Of a stretch of DNA of 53,838 bases, positions 9,574 through 17,486 are shown one piece after another. Position 1 is the first letter of the stretch. Each line of letters opens with the position of its first letter. This DNA comes from an uncultured Woeseiaceae bacterium (lineage in GTDB: Bacteria > Pseudomonadota > Gammaproteobacteria > Steroidobacterales > Woeseiaceae), in assembly GCA_947259985.1 (NCBI GenBank), contig CAMYOJ010000021.1, positions 1 through 53,838 on the forward strand, in the 5' to 3' direction. Both the position numbers and the translations under genes were made by a program. The notes beneath the pieces were generated by a model. The model saw only the letters and a program-made list of their open reading frames with translations, was not told the DNA's origin and ran no database searches.

Positions 9574-10257
9574 ATGTTCGAGGAGTTCGGGCCGTCTTTG
9601 TGGGTGGCCGATGGGCCAACCGTTTCATTCTATGGATTTCCGTATCCGACGCGCATGGCCGTGGCGCGGCTCTCCGACGGTAGTGCCTGGGTCTGGTCGC
9701 CGGTGGCGCTCACCGACGCGCTCGTCAAAGCTGTAAATGCGATTGGACCTGTGCGTCATATTGTTTCGCCGAACAAGATTCACCATATCTTCCTGAGCGA
9801 GTGGCGAGAGCACTGGCCAGAAGCGCGCATGTATGCGCCCCCCGGCCTTGCTGAGAGGAAGCCTGAGCTCAGTTTCGACGCGGAACTCGGCGATGCGCCG
9901 GATCCGGCCTGGGCCGACGATATCGACCAGGTGATTTTTCGTGGTTCTCTGTTCATGGAAGAGGTCGTATTTTTTCACCGTGCTTCGCGCACTGCGATCA
10001 TTTGTGACCTCATCCAGCGTCATCCCGAGGCGACGATGACGGGCTGGAAGGGCATGTTAATGAGACTTGACAGCCTCGTCGGCGAACACGGCAGCACACC
10101 CCGAGAATGGCGTGCCAGTTTTTTTCGGCGTGCCAAAGCGCGGCTTGCCCGCGAGAAAGTGCTTGGCTGGCAGCCCGAAAAATTGCTCATTGCCCATGGT
10201 GAGTGTGCGCAGTCGGGGGCAACCGAGATAATCGGCAGAGCCTTGAGCTGGCTCTAG
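9574..10257 (+). CDS. DUF4336 protein (metallo-beta-lactamase-fold relative)
   Basis: A 227-residue soluble protein that fits the DUF4336 family: an opening of the type LWVADGPTVSFYGFPYPTRM, then SDGSAWVWSPVAL, a middle block HIVSPNKIHHIFLSEW, and PEARMYAPPGL. The family is related to metallo-beta-lactamase-fold hydrolases; the HHIFLSEW stretch probably corresponds to a reduced metal-binding motif. No reaction is established. Its stop codon overlaps the stop of the convergent coiled-coil gene. It appears to be a single-gene unit. Confidence 0.8.
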   Translation: MFEEFGPSLWVADGPTVSFYGFPYPTRMAVARLSDGSAWVWSPVALTDALVKAVNAIGPVRHIVSPNKIHHIFLSEWREHWPEARMYAPPGLAERKPELSFDAELGDAPDPAWADDIDQVIFRGSLFMEEVVFFHRASRTAIICDLIQRHPEATMTGWKGMLMRLDSLVGEHGSTPREWRASFFRRAKARLAREKVLGWQPEKLLIAHGECAQSGATEIIGRALSWL

Positions 10258-11225
10258 ACCGATTGTCGGATCAGCGGTGAGGGGGCGTCAGGGTCTGACG
10301 TTGCATCGTTTGCTGACTTTCGAACGCGCTTGATGGCCTGGTTTTGCTGTTCTTCCATGGCGGCGAAATTATTCTCGAGGTCTTCCAGCTTCAGACGCAG
10401 AGTGTCGGATAACTGTTCCGACTGATCGGCCTGGTCGCGATATTGTTCTGCTTCGAGTTCATGCTGCTTGCGACTGTTCTCCAGTGACTCAACACAACGG
10501 ACCAGTTGCTTGTTGTTGATTCGGAGTTCATCGAGTTCGCCAAGGTCTTTCGCCAGGGAGTCGTATTCCCGTTTCATCTGCTTCGCGTCGTCTCTAAGCC
10601 GTGCGTTCTCCGCCTCCAGCTTGCTAACGTTGCGTTCCAGCACTTGCAAATGCCCGAGTCTTAGTTGCGCGGCAGTAATCATCTCTTCGGGCGAGCCGTG
10701 TTCCAGAACGGATGATTCAACGAGTTTGGTGAAGGCTTCGTGCTCTGCCCGCGCATTCTCGAGATCTGCTTCGAGCGCCTTGCGCTTGTCGAAGGATTTG
10801 GCGAGTTCTCCCTTGTAGAATTTTCCGACTTTTTCGAATTCATTTTGCAGCGCCATCGTTTGGTGCTTCACGGACACCAGCGCATTCTGCAAAGAGCCGA
10901 CCTTGATTTTCGTATCCTCACGTTCGGCGCGCAGCATGCGTACGTTTTTTGCCAGTCGCTTCGCTTTTTCGAGTGTGTCCCGAAGCTCGGTCCGGCCTTT
11001 GGCGACCGCAGCACGTAACTCCTCTGTGCTGGATTTGGCCTTCGCATACTTGGCGCGGAACTGGTCTCTCTGGAGCGTGACGGCGTCCACTCTCGTCTGG
11101 CTCGAGCTATTCAGCTTGTCGATACGGCGCTTGCTGATCGTATTGCCAATCGACAGGCCTGCGATGACGCCCAGTACGCCACTCGCGATTGCCAATACGA
11201 TCATCTGAGGAATCGAGCCGCCCAT
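10254..11225 (-). CDS. Membrane-anchored coiled-coil protein
   Basis: A 323-residue protein starting at ATG 11225 (AAGGGA upstream); an in-frame ATG-less extension to 11315 looks spurious. Residues 3-25 form one hydrophobic segment rich in Ile, Gly and Ala, followed by a positive SKRR stop-transfer. Residues 30-310 are almost entirely charged heptad-like sequence (Glu, Lys, Arg, Leu, Gln), so a long parallel coiled coil projecting into the cytoplasm is expected. The layout resembles RmuC- or EzrA-like scaffolds, but no catalytic domain follows, and I do not recognise a family. Confidence 0.75.
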   Translation of the reverse strand: MGGSIPQMIVLAIASGVLGVIAGLSIGNTISKRRIDKLNSSSQTRVDAVTLQRDQFRAKYAKAKSSTEELRAAVAKGRTELRDTLEKAKRLAKNVRMLRAEREDTKIKVGSLQNALVSVKHQTMALQNEFEKVGKFYKGELAKSFDKRKALEADLENARAEHEAFTKLVESSVLEHGSPEEMITAAQLRLGHLQVLERNVSKLEAENARLRDDAKQMKREYDSLAKDLGELDELRINNKQLVRCVESLENSRKQHELEAEQYRDQADQSEQLSDTLRLKLEDLENNFAAMEEQQNQAIKRVRKSANDATSDPDAPSPLIRQSV

Positions 11226-11400
11226 GTTGGTCCCTTGGTGAGGTGATAGACCTATCGGACATGAGTATGGCGGCCGCAGGCGTCCTGGGATACGACGGAT
11301 CGCACAATTTGGCACTAATCCTGGCTGTGCGTTGAGCTAAGATGAACGAAATTCGTTGCAATCGATACAAATGAGAGCCGTCTACTACACCAGGTCTGAT

Positions 11401-12513
11401 ATGCGAGCCATCCGCGCTACGACAGGCCTGCTTCTTGCCTTGCTTGCCTGGAGCCCGGCCGCATTTGGAATCGATGAGCAAAGTCTCGCCACGCTGCTGG
11501 AGGAGGCCCGGCAGGAAATGAAGATGCCCGGCCTGCGAGCGGCTGTGCGACTGTCCGATGGACGCATCGTGCGCGCCGCGGTGGGGCTGGGTGACAAGGA
11601 AGCAGAAATTCCCCTGAACGACACGATAGGCATGCCGGGTGGCAGCACGGGCAAGAGCTTTGTTGCCGCGCTCACGATGCTTCTCGTTGAAGACGGCACG
11701 TTGTCGCTTGACGACCCGGTTTCAAAATGGCTTGCGGATACGCCGTGGTACCACCGGCTGCCAAACTCTGACGAAATTCGTGTGCGGCACTTGCTGTCGC
11801 ATTCGTCAGGAGTTGGCGATTATGCTGGGAAAATTTCGTTCAAACTGTCGATGATTGGACGTGTCGTGCGACACGGCAGCGCCAGGTACGAGCCCGAGGA
11901 GCTCATCGAATTCGTACTCGACAAGAGGCCCCGTTTCCCTGCAGGGGAGGGTTATTACTACACGGATGCGGGCTACCTCGTGCTGGGACGTCTGATCGAA
12001 GCGGCTGCCAGCAGTGCATACTACGATCTCTTGCAGGAAAGAATCCTCGATCCTTTGCATTTGAATGAAGTGCGGCCCGCCAACAAGTCGGTGCTGGAAA
12101 ACATCACTCCCGGTTACATGGGCGGCGCACGGAATCTCAGGAAAGACGGGCGCATGAAATTCGACCCGAGTTCGGAATGGACCGGAGGAGGCCTGACGAC
12201 CAATCCGACCATGCTCGTGCAGTTCTATGCAGCGTTGGCGGAAGGTCGTATCGTCAAGCCCGACAGTCTTGCGCAGATGTTGGACGGCGGCTGGCGCGAT
12301 CCAAAGACGCCGGAGTGGCACTATGGTTTCGGTCTGTTCGTGTCCGAAGAGGGCGACCGTTTCGGCCATGCCGGTCTGTGGCCCGGCTACCGAACACGCG
12401 TAACGCACCACGTACCAACAGGGTTAACCATCGCCGTTCAGACCAATCGCGACGGCCGTTTGGATTTGGCGGGGCTGATTCGCCGCATAGGGAAACAGAT
12501 CCCCCAACCGTAA
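11401..12513 (+). CDS. Secreted serine hydrolase, beta-lactamase/PBP-like (class C fold)
   Basis: A 370-residue protein with an N-terminal signal peptide (MRAIRATTGLLLALLAWSPAAFG, cleavage near residue 23). The penicillin-binding fold motifs are visible: S82-T-G-K85 (Ser-x-x-Lys nucleophile motif), Y187-T-D189 in the place of the Tyr-x-Asn motif, and HAG near the C-terminus in place of Lys-Thr-Gly. This pattern belongs to the broad beta-lactamase-related family (Pfam Beta-lactamase), which includes esterases, D-aminopeptidases and D,D-peptidases, so the substrate is open. ATG 11401 is chosen because it directly precedes the signal peptide; 11356 and 11371 are in-frame alternatives. It lies 175 bases from the divergent coiled-coil gene. 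Confidence 0.85.
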   Translation: MRAIRATTGLLLALLAWSPAAFGIDEQSLATLLEEARQEMKMPGLRAAVRLSDGRIVRAAVGLGDKEAEIPLNDTIGMPGGSTGKSFVAALTMLLVEDGTLSLDDPVSKWLADTPWYHRLPNSDEIRVRHLLSHSSGVGDYAGKISFKLSMIGRVVRHGSARYEPEELIEFVLDKRPRFPAGEGYYYTDAGYLVLGRLIEAAASSAYYDLLQERILDPLHLNEVRPANKSVLENITPGYMGGARNLRKDGRMKFDPSSEWTGGGLTTNPTMLVQFYAALAEGRIVKPDSLAQMLDGGWRDPKTPEWHYGFGLFVSEEGDRFGHAGLWPGYRTRVTHHVPTGLTIAVQTNRDGRLDLAGLIRRIGKQIPQP

Positions 12514-12591
12514 TGGGTTTCGCGGTTCGATGATCTGCCCGATTTCGAATCCGGTGTAAACTCACGAGAGTCGATTATCGAGGTTGGGGCT

Positions 12592-13377
12592 ATGTTGACG
12601 AGAGCGATAGAACGTGTGCGCCAGACCGACTGGCGCATTCTCATGGGTATCAGCATCACCGCGCTGTGGATCATCGCCGGTGTAGTCTACCTTCGCGGCG
12701 GAAAATTCAGCCAGGCCACCATCTACGATATCCCGTTGGAGAATATCGGTGGATTCCTGGAAGGGGCGTTCGCGCCGCTCGCGTTCCTGTGGCTTGTAAT
12801 CGGCCTGTTCATTCAGCAAAAAGAACTGGCGGACAATACGGAGGTCCTGCGCCAGACATCAATCCAGTCAGAAAAGCAGACCCAGGCGATCGCGGCTACC
12901 GAGATGAACGCGCGTCAGGAGACCTACTTCAAGATTGCGGCAAACGTCAGAGGGCAGCTGGGTGGAATCGCCGGCATGCTGTTTGTCTCCAGTATGGGCG
13001 CGAGCGAAGGGCAGATCGTCCCCAAAGAGCGCCTGGAGACCCTCTGGCATATGCTGGCTCGAGGCGATGATCCGGCATTCGCAAGAGAGTTTCTTTTGCT
13101 GGACGAAGAGAAGTTTGGCGGATACGAGGCTTTATTTTACGGGACCGAAATTCGTCGTCGTCACACCGAAAATTTCCTCAATGTATTCGACCGGCTCATG
13201 GTGATGGCGAAGAATTGCGATAGTAGCAACGGAATAATTGCCGATACTCTTTCTCAGACGGCGCACGGACTCATCTATAACCGCATGCGGGATGCGTTGC
13301 CCGAACAACTGCGAAAGGAATGTGCGCCCGTCGACACGGCCGACTACGAAAAGGTCCTCGAGCAAACTCAAGCCTGA
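12592..13377 (+). CDS. Two-TM membrane protein of unknown function
   Basis: A 261-residue protein. Two hydrophobic segments lie near residues 17-36 (ILMGISITALWIIAGVVYL) and 58-77 (FAPLAFLWLVIGLFIQQ); a Gln/Glu/Thr-rich coiled stretch (about 80-115) follows and then a soluble C-terminal domain. This N-terminal architecture, two helices then a short coiled coil, recurs in many conserved bacterial hypothetical proteins, but I cannot assign a function. Its stop is 16 bases before the TTG start of the racemase gene, so the two are probably co-transcribed. Confidence 0.75.
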   Translation: MLTRAIERVRQTDWRILMGISITALWIIAGVVYLRGGKFSQATIYDIPLENIGGFLEGAFAPLAFLWLVIGLFIQQKELADNTEVLRQTSIQSEKQTQAIAATEMNARQETYFKIAANVRGQLGGIAGMLFVSSMGASEGQIVPKERLETLWHMLARGDDPAFAREFLLLDEEKFGGYEALFYGTEIRRRHTENFLNVFDRLMVMAKNCDSSNGIIADTLSQTAHGLIYNRMRDALPEQLRKECAPVDTADYEKVLEQTQA

Positions 13378-13393
13378 TTGGCCCGGAGAGCCA

Positions 13394-14191
13394 TTGATTG
13401 AAAGCGGTAATAGCAGCACGCCGGTCTGCATCCTCGACACCTGTATCGGTGGTCTGTCCGTCGTCAAGTCATTGTGGGGGGCGAAGGGGGCTGGAAACGT
13501 GTTCTTCATCGCGGATTATGCGGTCAATCCGCTGGGCGTTAAGAATGATTCCGAAATTGGAGAAGTCATCCACCGATGGACTGGATTCGCTCAAGGACAT
13601 TCAGACACGCTGGTACTCGCCTGCAATACATTGTCCATCCGCTACCACCAGTTATTTGCAGCTGACTCACGACAGCCCGGTCGCGAGCACATCGTTTCCA
13701 TGGTTGACTGTTTCACAGCGATGACCAGGAACGAGGTGGAGCGTCTCGCAGGCCGGAACGTCCTGATTGTCGGCACCGAGTTCACGGCCAGCCAGATTCT
13801 TTATCCCGATCTGTTGAGAGCTGCGGTGCAGGATGTGCGCGTGAGCACTGTGGCCGCCACCGAACTGGAACGCAAGATCGCACGATTCGAAGCGCGCTCA
13901 ATCGATGATGAGTCCGTCCTGACTGAGGAGCTGAGTCGCGCGCTCGAGAACACGGATATTGCCGTACTCGCATGCACCTGTTTCCCGATGGTGAAGGCTC
14001 AACTTGAAACCCGGTTTCCTGCCGTGGAATTTCTCGATCCCGGTGCCTACGCTGCTCGACTGCTTGCTGGTAGTGCGGCGTCAAAAGACCGCGATTTGCG
14101 GATCCGGGTCACGGGAGATGATGTATCTGCCGATCGCGTAAAGGAGTTCGCCGTGCAGTACCTGAGCGGTGCGTCGGTCAATCTCTACTGA
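13394..14191 (+). CDS. Asp/Glu racemase-family protein (glutamate racemase-like)
   Basis: A 265-residue protein of the Asp/Glu racemase superfamily. The N-terminal block VCILDTCIGGLSVVKSL aligns with the DSGVGGL motif of MurI (acidic residue Asp15). The two catalytic cysteines are Cys77 (LACNTLS) and Cys194 (LACTCFP). In MurI the second motif is usually CTHYP; here the histidine is replaced by Cys196. No ATG fits the conserved N-terminus; TTG 13394 is chosen because GGAG at 13385-13388 lies 5 bases upstream. The likely job is to supply D-glutamate for peptidoglycan, but the altered motifs leave room for another D-amino acid. The 3' end overlaps the convergent D-aminoacylase gene by 7 bases. 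Confidence 0.82.
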   Translation: MIESGNSSTPVCILDTCIGGLSVVKSLWGAKGAGNVFFIADYAVNPLGVKNDSEIGEVIHRWTGFAQGHSDTLVLACNTLSIRYHQLFAADSRQPGREHIVSMVDCFTAMTRNEVERLAGRNVLIVGTEFTASQILYPDLLRAAVQDVRVSTVAATELERKIARFEARSIDDESVLTEELSRALENTDIAVLACTCFPMVKAQLETRFPAVEFLDPGAYAARLLAGSAASKDRDLRIRVTGDDVSADRVKEFAVQYLSGASVNLY

Positions 14192-15807
14192 TCCTGTCCG
14201 CCATGTGTAATGAACTGACCGGCCCTGACATCCGTCGGCTCGCCGTCGAAGGCAGCAATTGCGCCATTTACAATGACAACATCAAAGCCATCGCTGTACT
14301 GGTGTGGATTTTCGTAGCTCGCTTTATCCGCGACGCGCTCAAGATCAATAATGACAAGGTCGGCCACAAATCCGGGTCGAATAATGCCGCGATCGTAAAA
14401 CGAAAATGTTCGTGCGGGCAGTGATGTCATGCGCCGTACCGCGTCCTCGAGCGTCAGGACCTGTCGCTCCCTGACGAAGTCGGCGAGAATTCTTGCGTTC
14501 GTGCCGTAGGAGCGTGGGTGCGGTTGACCACGACCAAAGGCCATAATCGTACCGTCGCTTGCGACAGCGGTATTCGCGTAGCGAAAGATGGTGTCGACGT
14601 CTTCGTTACTCATGTAGTAATAAATCATCGATGCGCCCTGGGAATAACCGGCGGCACCGCCATTTACCATCATTTCGAGAATCGTCTCGATCTCGTTGTC
14701 GATGGTCGGCGATCGCTCGAGCAGCTTGTTGATCTCGGTAATCGTACGGCCGTCGTACGACGGCTGCGGTCGGTACTGCGCCACCGTGGCAAACGAATAG
14801 TCGGCGTAACCCCCATCTTCCAGCATGCTCTTCATGCCTGCGACGATACGCGCGCGGGTCTTCTTATCGGAGATTCTCGCGGCGATATCTGCGGCGCTGC
14901 CGGACACGGCCCAGCGGGGCAGGGTGACGCCAAGGCTGGTGCTGGCGCGCTCGTAGGGATATGCGTCTATGACTACGTCGACGCCATCACGCCGATAGGA
15001 TTCGACGAGTTCGAGCGCCGAGCCGATCGTCCCCCATCGCGTACGACCCTTGACCTTGAAGTGCGAGATTTGCACGGGCATGTTTGCTTCGCGGCCAATG
15101 CGCACGGCTTCGCTGATCGAATCGTGTAGCCTTGCGCCTTGCTCGCGAATGTGGCTTGCGTAGACGCCACCATGCTTCGATGCAACCTCGGCGAGGCCGA
15201 TGACTTCTTCCGTGTCTGCGTAGGTGCCAGGCACGTATAACAGTCCCGTGGACAGGCCGACCGCGCCATCGCGCATAGCCTTGTCGACGAGCGCCTGCAT
15301 TTCCTGCATTTCATCGGGGGTCGGCGCGCGATTGTCGGCACCCATTACCGCCTTGCGTACTGAGTTGTGTCCCACCAGTGTAGCGACGTTGATACCAAGG
15401 CCCCGCAGCTCCGATTGCCAGGCCGGAATGTCGATTTCCGATGTGCCGCAATTGCCCGTGACGATCGTCGTGACGCCGTCCAGCATGTAGTTGTCAGCTC
15501 GTGGTATGCCGGCGAGCCCCTCTCGTCGACTGCTGGCCTCGACGTGTGTGTGTACATCGATAAAGCCCGGGGCGAGCACACGACCATTGGCGTCGATGCT
15601 GTGTTGCGCGTCAATGTCGAGATTTGCGCCCACGGCGATGATATGTCCCTCGCTGATGGCAACGTCGCTGAAAAACCAGGGATTGCCGGTACCGTCCACT
15701 ACCATCGCATTTTCGATCAGGAGGTCGACTTCGGCAGCGTTCGCCTGCACGAAGGACGAAATCAGAATGGTCAATAAAAGGCGGCTCGGCCGACGGACTA
15801 CGGGCAT
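14185..15807 (-). CDS. Secreted N-acyl-D-amino-acid deacylase (D-aminoacylase)
   Basis: A 540-residue amidohydrolase with a signal peptide (residues 1-25, RLLLTILISSFVQANAA). Start ATG 15807 has AGAGGA 6 bases upstream. Family motifs: GFIDVHTHVE (metal histidines), TIVTGNCG (bridging cysteine), DGAVGLSTGL, YASHIREQG and QISHFKVKG (metal histidines), and FGRGQPHPRSYG near the C-terminus. Enzymes of this family release free D-amino acids from N-acyl-D-amino acids or D-residue dipeptides. The export signal suggests periplasmic or outer-membrane-associated scavenging. The gene converges on the Asp/Glu racemase, so two D-amino-acid enzymes sit side by side, although on opposite strands. Confidence 0.9.
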   Translation of the reverse strand: MPVVRRPSRLLLTILISSFVQANAAEVDLLIENAMVVDGTGNPWFFSDVAISEGHIIAVGANLDIDAQHSIDANGRVLAPGFIDVHTHVEASSRREGLAGIPRADNYMLDGVTTIVTGNCGTSEIDIPAWQSELRGLGINVATLVGHNSVRKAVMGADNRAPTPDEMQEMQALVDKAMRDGAVGLSTGLLYVPGTYADTEEVIGLAEVASKHGGVYASHIREQGARLHDSISEAVRIGREANMPVQISHFKVKGRTRWGTIGSALELVESYRRDGVDVVIDAYPYERASTSLGVTLPRWAVSGSAADIAARISDKKTRARIVAGMKSMLEDGGYADYSFATVAQYRPQPSYDGRTITEINKLLERSPTIDNEIETILEMMVNGGAAGYSQGASMIYYYMSNEDVDTIFRYANTAVASDGTIMAFGRGQPHPRSYGTNARILADFVRERQVLTLEDAVRRMTSLPARTFSFYDRGIIRPGFVADLVIIDLERVADKASYENPHQYSDGFDVVIVNGAIAAFDGEPTDVRAGQFITHGGQDQ

Positions 15808-15920
15808 GAATCGTCCTCTCTCGACGGGTCTCCCACGATATCGTAATAACGGGGCGTGATCAGGTGTTTTCCCGGGATCGTCGTCGGTATCCACGTAGAT
15901 CAGTTTTCCGGCCAGGGAAC

Positions 15921-15946
15921 TATACTGTAAACGTGTCTGGACACGT
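15921..15946 (+). promoter_or_regulatory. -10 element with adjacent palindromic operator candidate
   Basis: TATACT at 15921-15926 is a good -10 hexamer. Four bases further on lies the perfect inverted repeat ACGTGTC-TG-GACACGT (15931-15946), at the expected transcription start and 11 bases before the ATG of the DUF6455 gene. No convincing -35 element is seen at the usual spacing. A dimeric repressor binding here would block initiation. The regulator is unknown. Confidence 0.45.
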
Positions 15947-15957
15947 GGAGACGAAGA

Positions 15958-16278
15958 ATGTCTTTCACTCAGATAATCGCGGCCGTGGCCATGATAGTCG
16001 TGGCTATCGTGCTCGTTGTGGCGTATCGCGCCTATCTCGCCGCCAATTCGGAACGCAGGATGCGCTCAATGCTGGTATCGGTTGGGCTTGATCCGGAATT
16101 GGCAGACAGTGCAGAGATTCCGACGATTATGAAAGAGGTTCGTGATCGTTGCCGGCAGTGCACCTCCGAGGATTTGTGCGAGCATTGGCTCGAAGGCGAA
16201 GTCCCGGGCGACAACGCTTTTTGCCCGAATCACAGGGTCTTCAGGATTCTCGGCAAATACACCGAGGACAAGCGCTGA
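15958..16278 (+). CDS. DUF6455 protein, single-TM with cysteine cluster
   Basis: A 106-residue protein. Residues 4-26 are a transmembrane segment (IIAAVAMIVVAIVLVVAYRAYL). The C-terminal domain carries the DUF6455-type pattern of cysteines: RCRQC, DLCEHWL and FCPNHRVF, four or more cysteines that could bind a metal or cofactor. The role is unknown in the family. It is read from its own promoter region and converges on lhgO with 5 bases between the stops. Confidence 0.75.
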   Translation: MSFTQIIAAVAMIVVAIVLVVAYRAYLAANSERRMRSMLVSVGLDPELADSAEIPTIMKEVRDRCRQCTSEDLCEHWLEGEVPGDNAFCPNHRVFRILGKYTEDKR

Positions 16279-16283
16279 CAAAA

Positions 16284-17480
16284 TCAGGACCGATACTCAT
16301 CGATCTTGTCGCAAATGTACGCCCCAATCGGTATGGCCGACGTGGCGGCGGGTGAGGGCGCGCTGCATACGTGCAGGCTGCGTTTGGTCTCTGCAAACAG
16401 AAAGTCGTCCACCATCGTGCCATCTCGCCTCACTGCTGTAGCGCGAATTCCGGCCGGGTACTGCCCGAGATCTCCGAGTTCGATCGACGGGCAGTATTTC
16501 CTGACTTGCTCGAGATAACCGGGCTTGTACCACGAGTTCCAGGTCTCTCTTATCCCGACCAGGAGGTTCTTCCGCGCAGCCTTCCAGAAGCCGGGGAAAC
16601 GCAGCATTTCAGTGACGTCACGGATACTGACGTTGAGCATCCCATAGCCTTCACGTTTCCAGCCCTGAACCGCATTGGGCCCGACCGTTACAGACCCGTC
16701 GATCATGCGCGTCAGATGCACGCCGAGGAAGGGCAGCGCCGGGTCCGGTATCGGGTAGATCAGGTGTCTGACAATGTCGTTCTTGCTCGCCGGAAGCCGG
16801 TAGTACTCGCCCCTGTAGGGGATGATTTCGAAGTCGATGCCGATGTCCAACATGCCCGCAACGCGGTCAGCCATCAGTCCTGCGCAGGCGATCAGGTAGC
16901 ACGTTTCGACAGGCTCTTTTCGTGAGAGACTGATCGTGACCGAATCGGTGTCTTCCGCCAAGGCCGTCACGCGGGCGTTCCGGTGCGCCTCGCCGCCATT
17001 CTTGCGAAACTCTTCGACCATGCGATTAGCGACGCGCGCGTAGTCGACGATACCCGTTGTCCTGACCAGGATGGCCCCGATGCCGCTGACATTGGGTTCG
17101 AGGCGCCGCAAGCGTGCTGCGTCTACGAGTTCGACGTCGAGGCCGTTGGCCTTCGCACGTTCGAACAGTGCAAGCATCCGCTCCTGTTCCGCATCATTGG
17201 TGGCAACCAGCAGCTTGCCGCATTGCTCGTAAGGAATGTCGTGCGCCTCGCAAAATTCGATCGTCGCACCGACACCTGCCTTGCAGAACCTGGCTTTGAG
17301 GCTGCCGGGCTCGTAGTAGATGCCGGCGTGAATGACACCGCTGTTGTGACCCGTCTGGTGCGCGGCAAACTGATCCTCCTTCTCCAGAAGGACAATTCGG
17401 CTGTCAGGATGCCGCTTTTGTAGCTGCCACGCCGTCGAGGCGCCGATGATTCCGCCGCCGATGACCGCAAAGTCGTACAT
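16284..17480 (-). CDS. lhgO: L-2-hydroxyglutarate oxidase/dehydrogenase
   Basis: A 398-residue FAD-dependent oxidoreductase of the DAO superfamily. Residues 4-18 form the dinucleotide-binding fold (VIGGGIIGASTAWQL), followed by HQTGHNSGVIHAGIYY, the block characteristic of LhgO, and KARFCKAG. The enzyme oxidises L-2-hydroxyglutarate to 2-oxoglutarate and passes electrons to the membrane quinone pool. It is the second gene of a two-gene unit, 6 bases after gabD. In E. coli lhgO and gabD sit in the csiD-lhgO-gabDTP operon for glutarate/lysine catabolism; csiD and gabT are not present here. Confidence 0.93.
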   Translation of the reverse strand: MYDFAVIGGGIIGASTAWQLQKRHPDSRIVLLEKEDQFAAHQTGHNSGVIHAGIYYEPGSLKARFCKAGVGATIEFCEAHDIPYEQCGKLLVATNDAEQERMLALFERAKANGLDVELVDAARLRRLEPNVSGIGAILVRTTGIVDYARVANRMVEEFRKNGGEAHRNARVTALAEDTDSVTISLSRKEPVETCYLIACAGLMADRVAGMLDIGIDFEIIPYRGEYYRLPASKNDIVRHLIYPIPDPALPFLGVHLTRMIDGSVTVGPNAVQGWKREGYGMLNVSIRDVTEMLRFPGFWKAARKNLLVGIRETWNSWYKPGYLEQVRKYCPSIELGDLGQYPAGIRATAVRRDGTMVDDFLFAETKRSLHVCSAPSPAATSAIPIGAYICDKIDEYRS

Positions 17481-17486
17481 AGTTAC

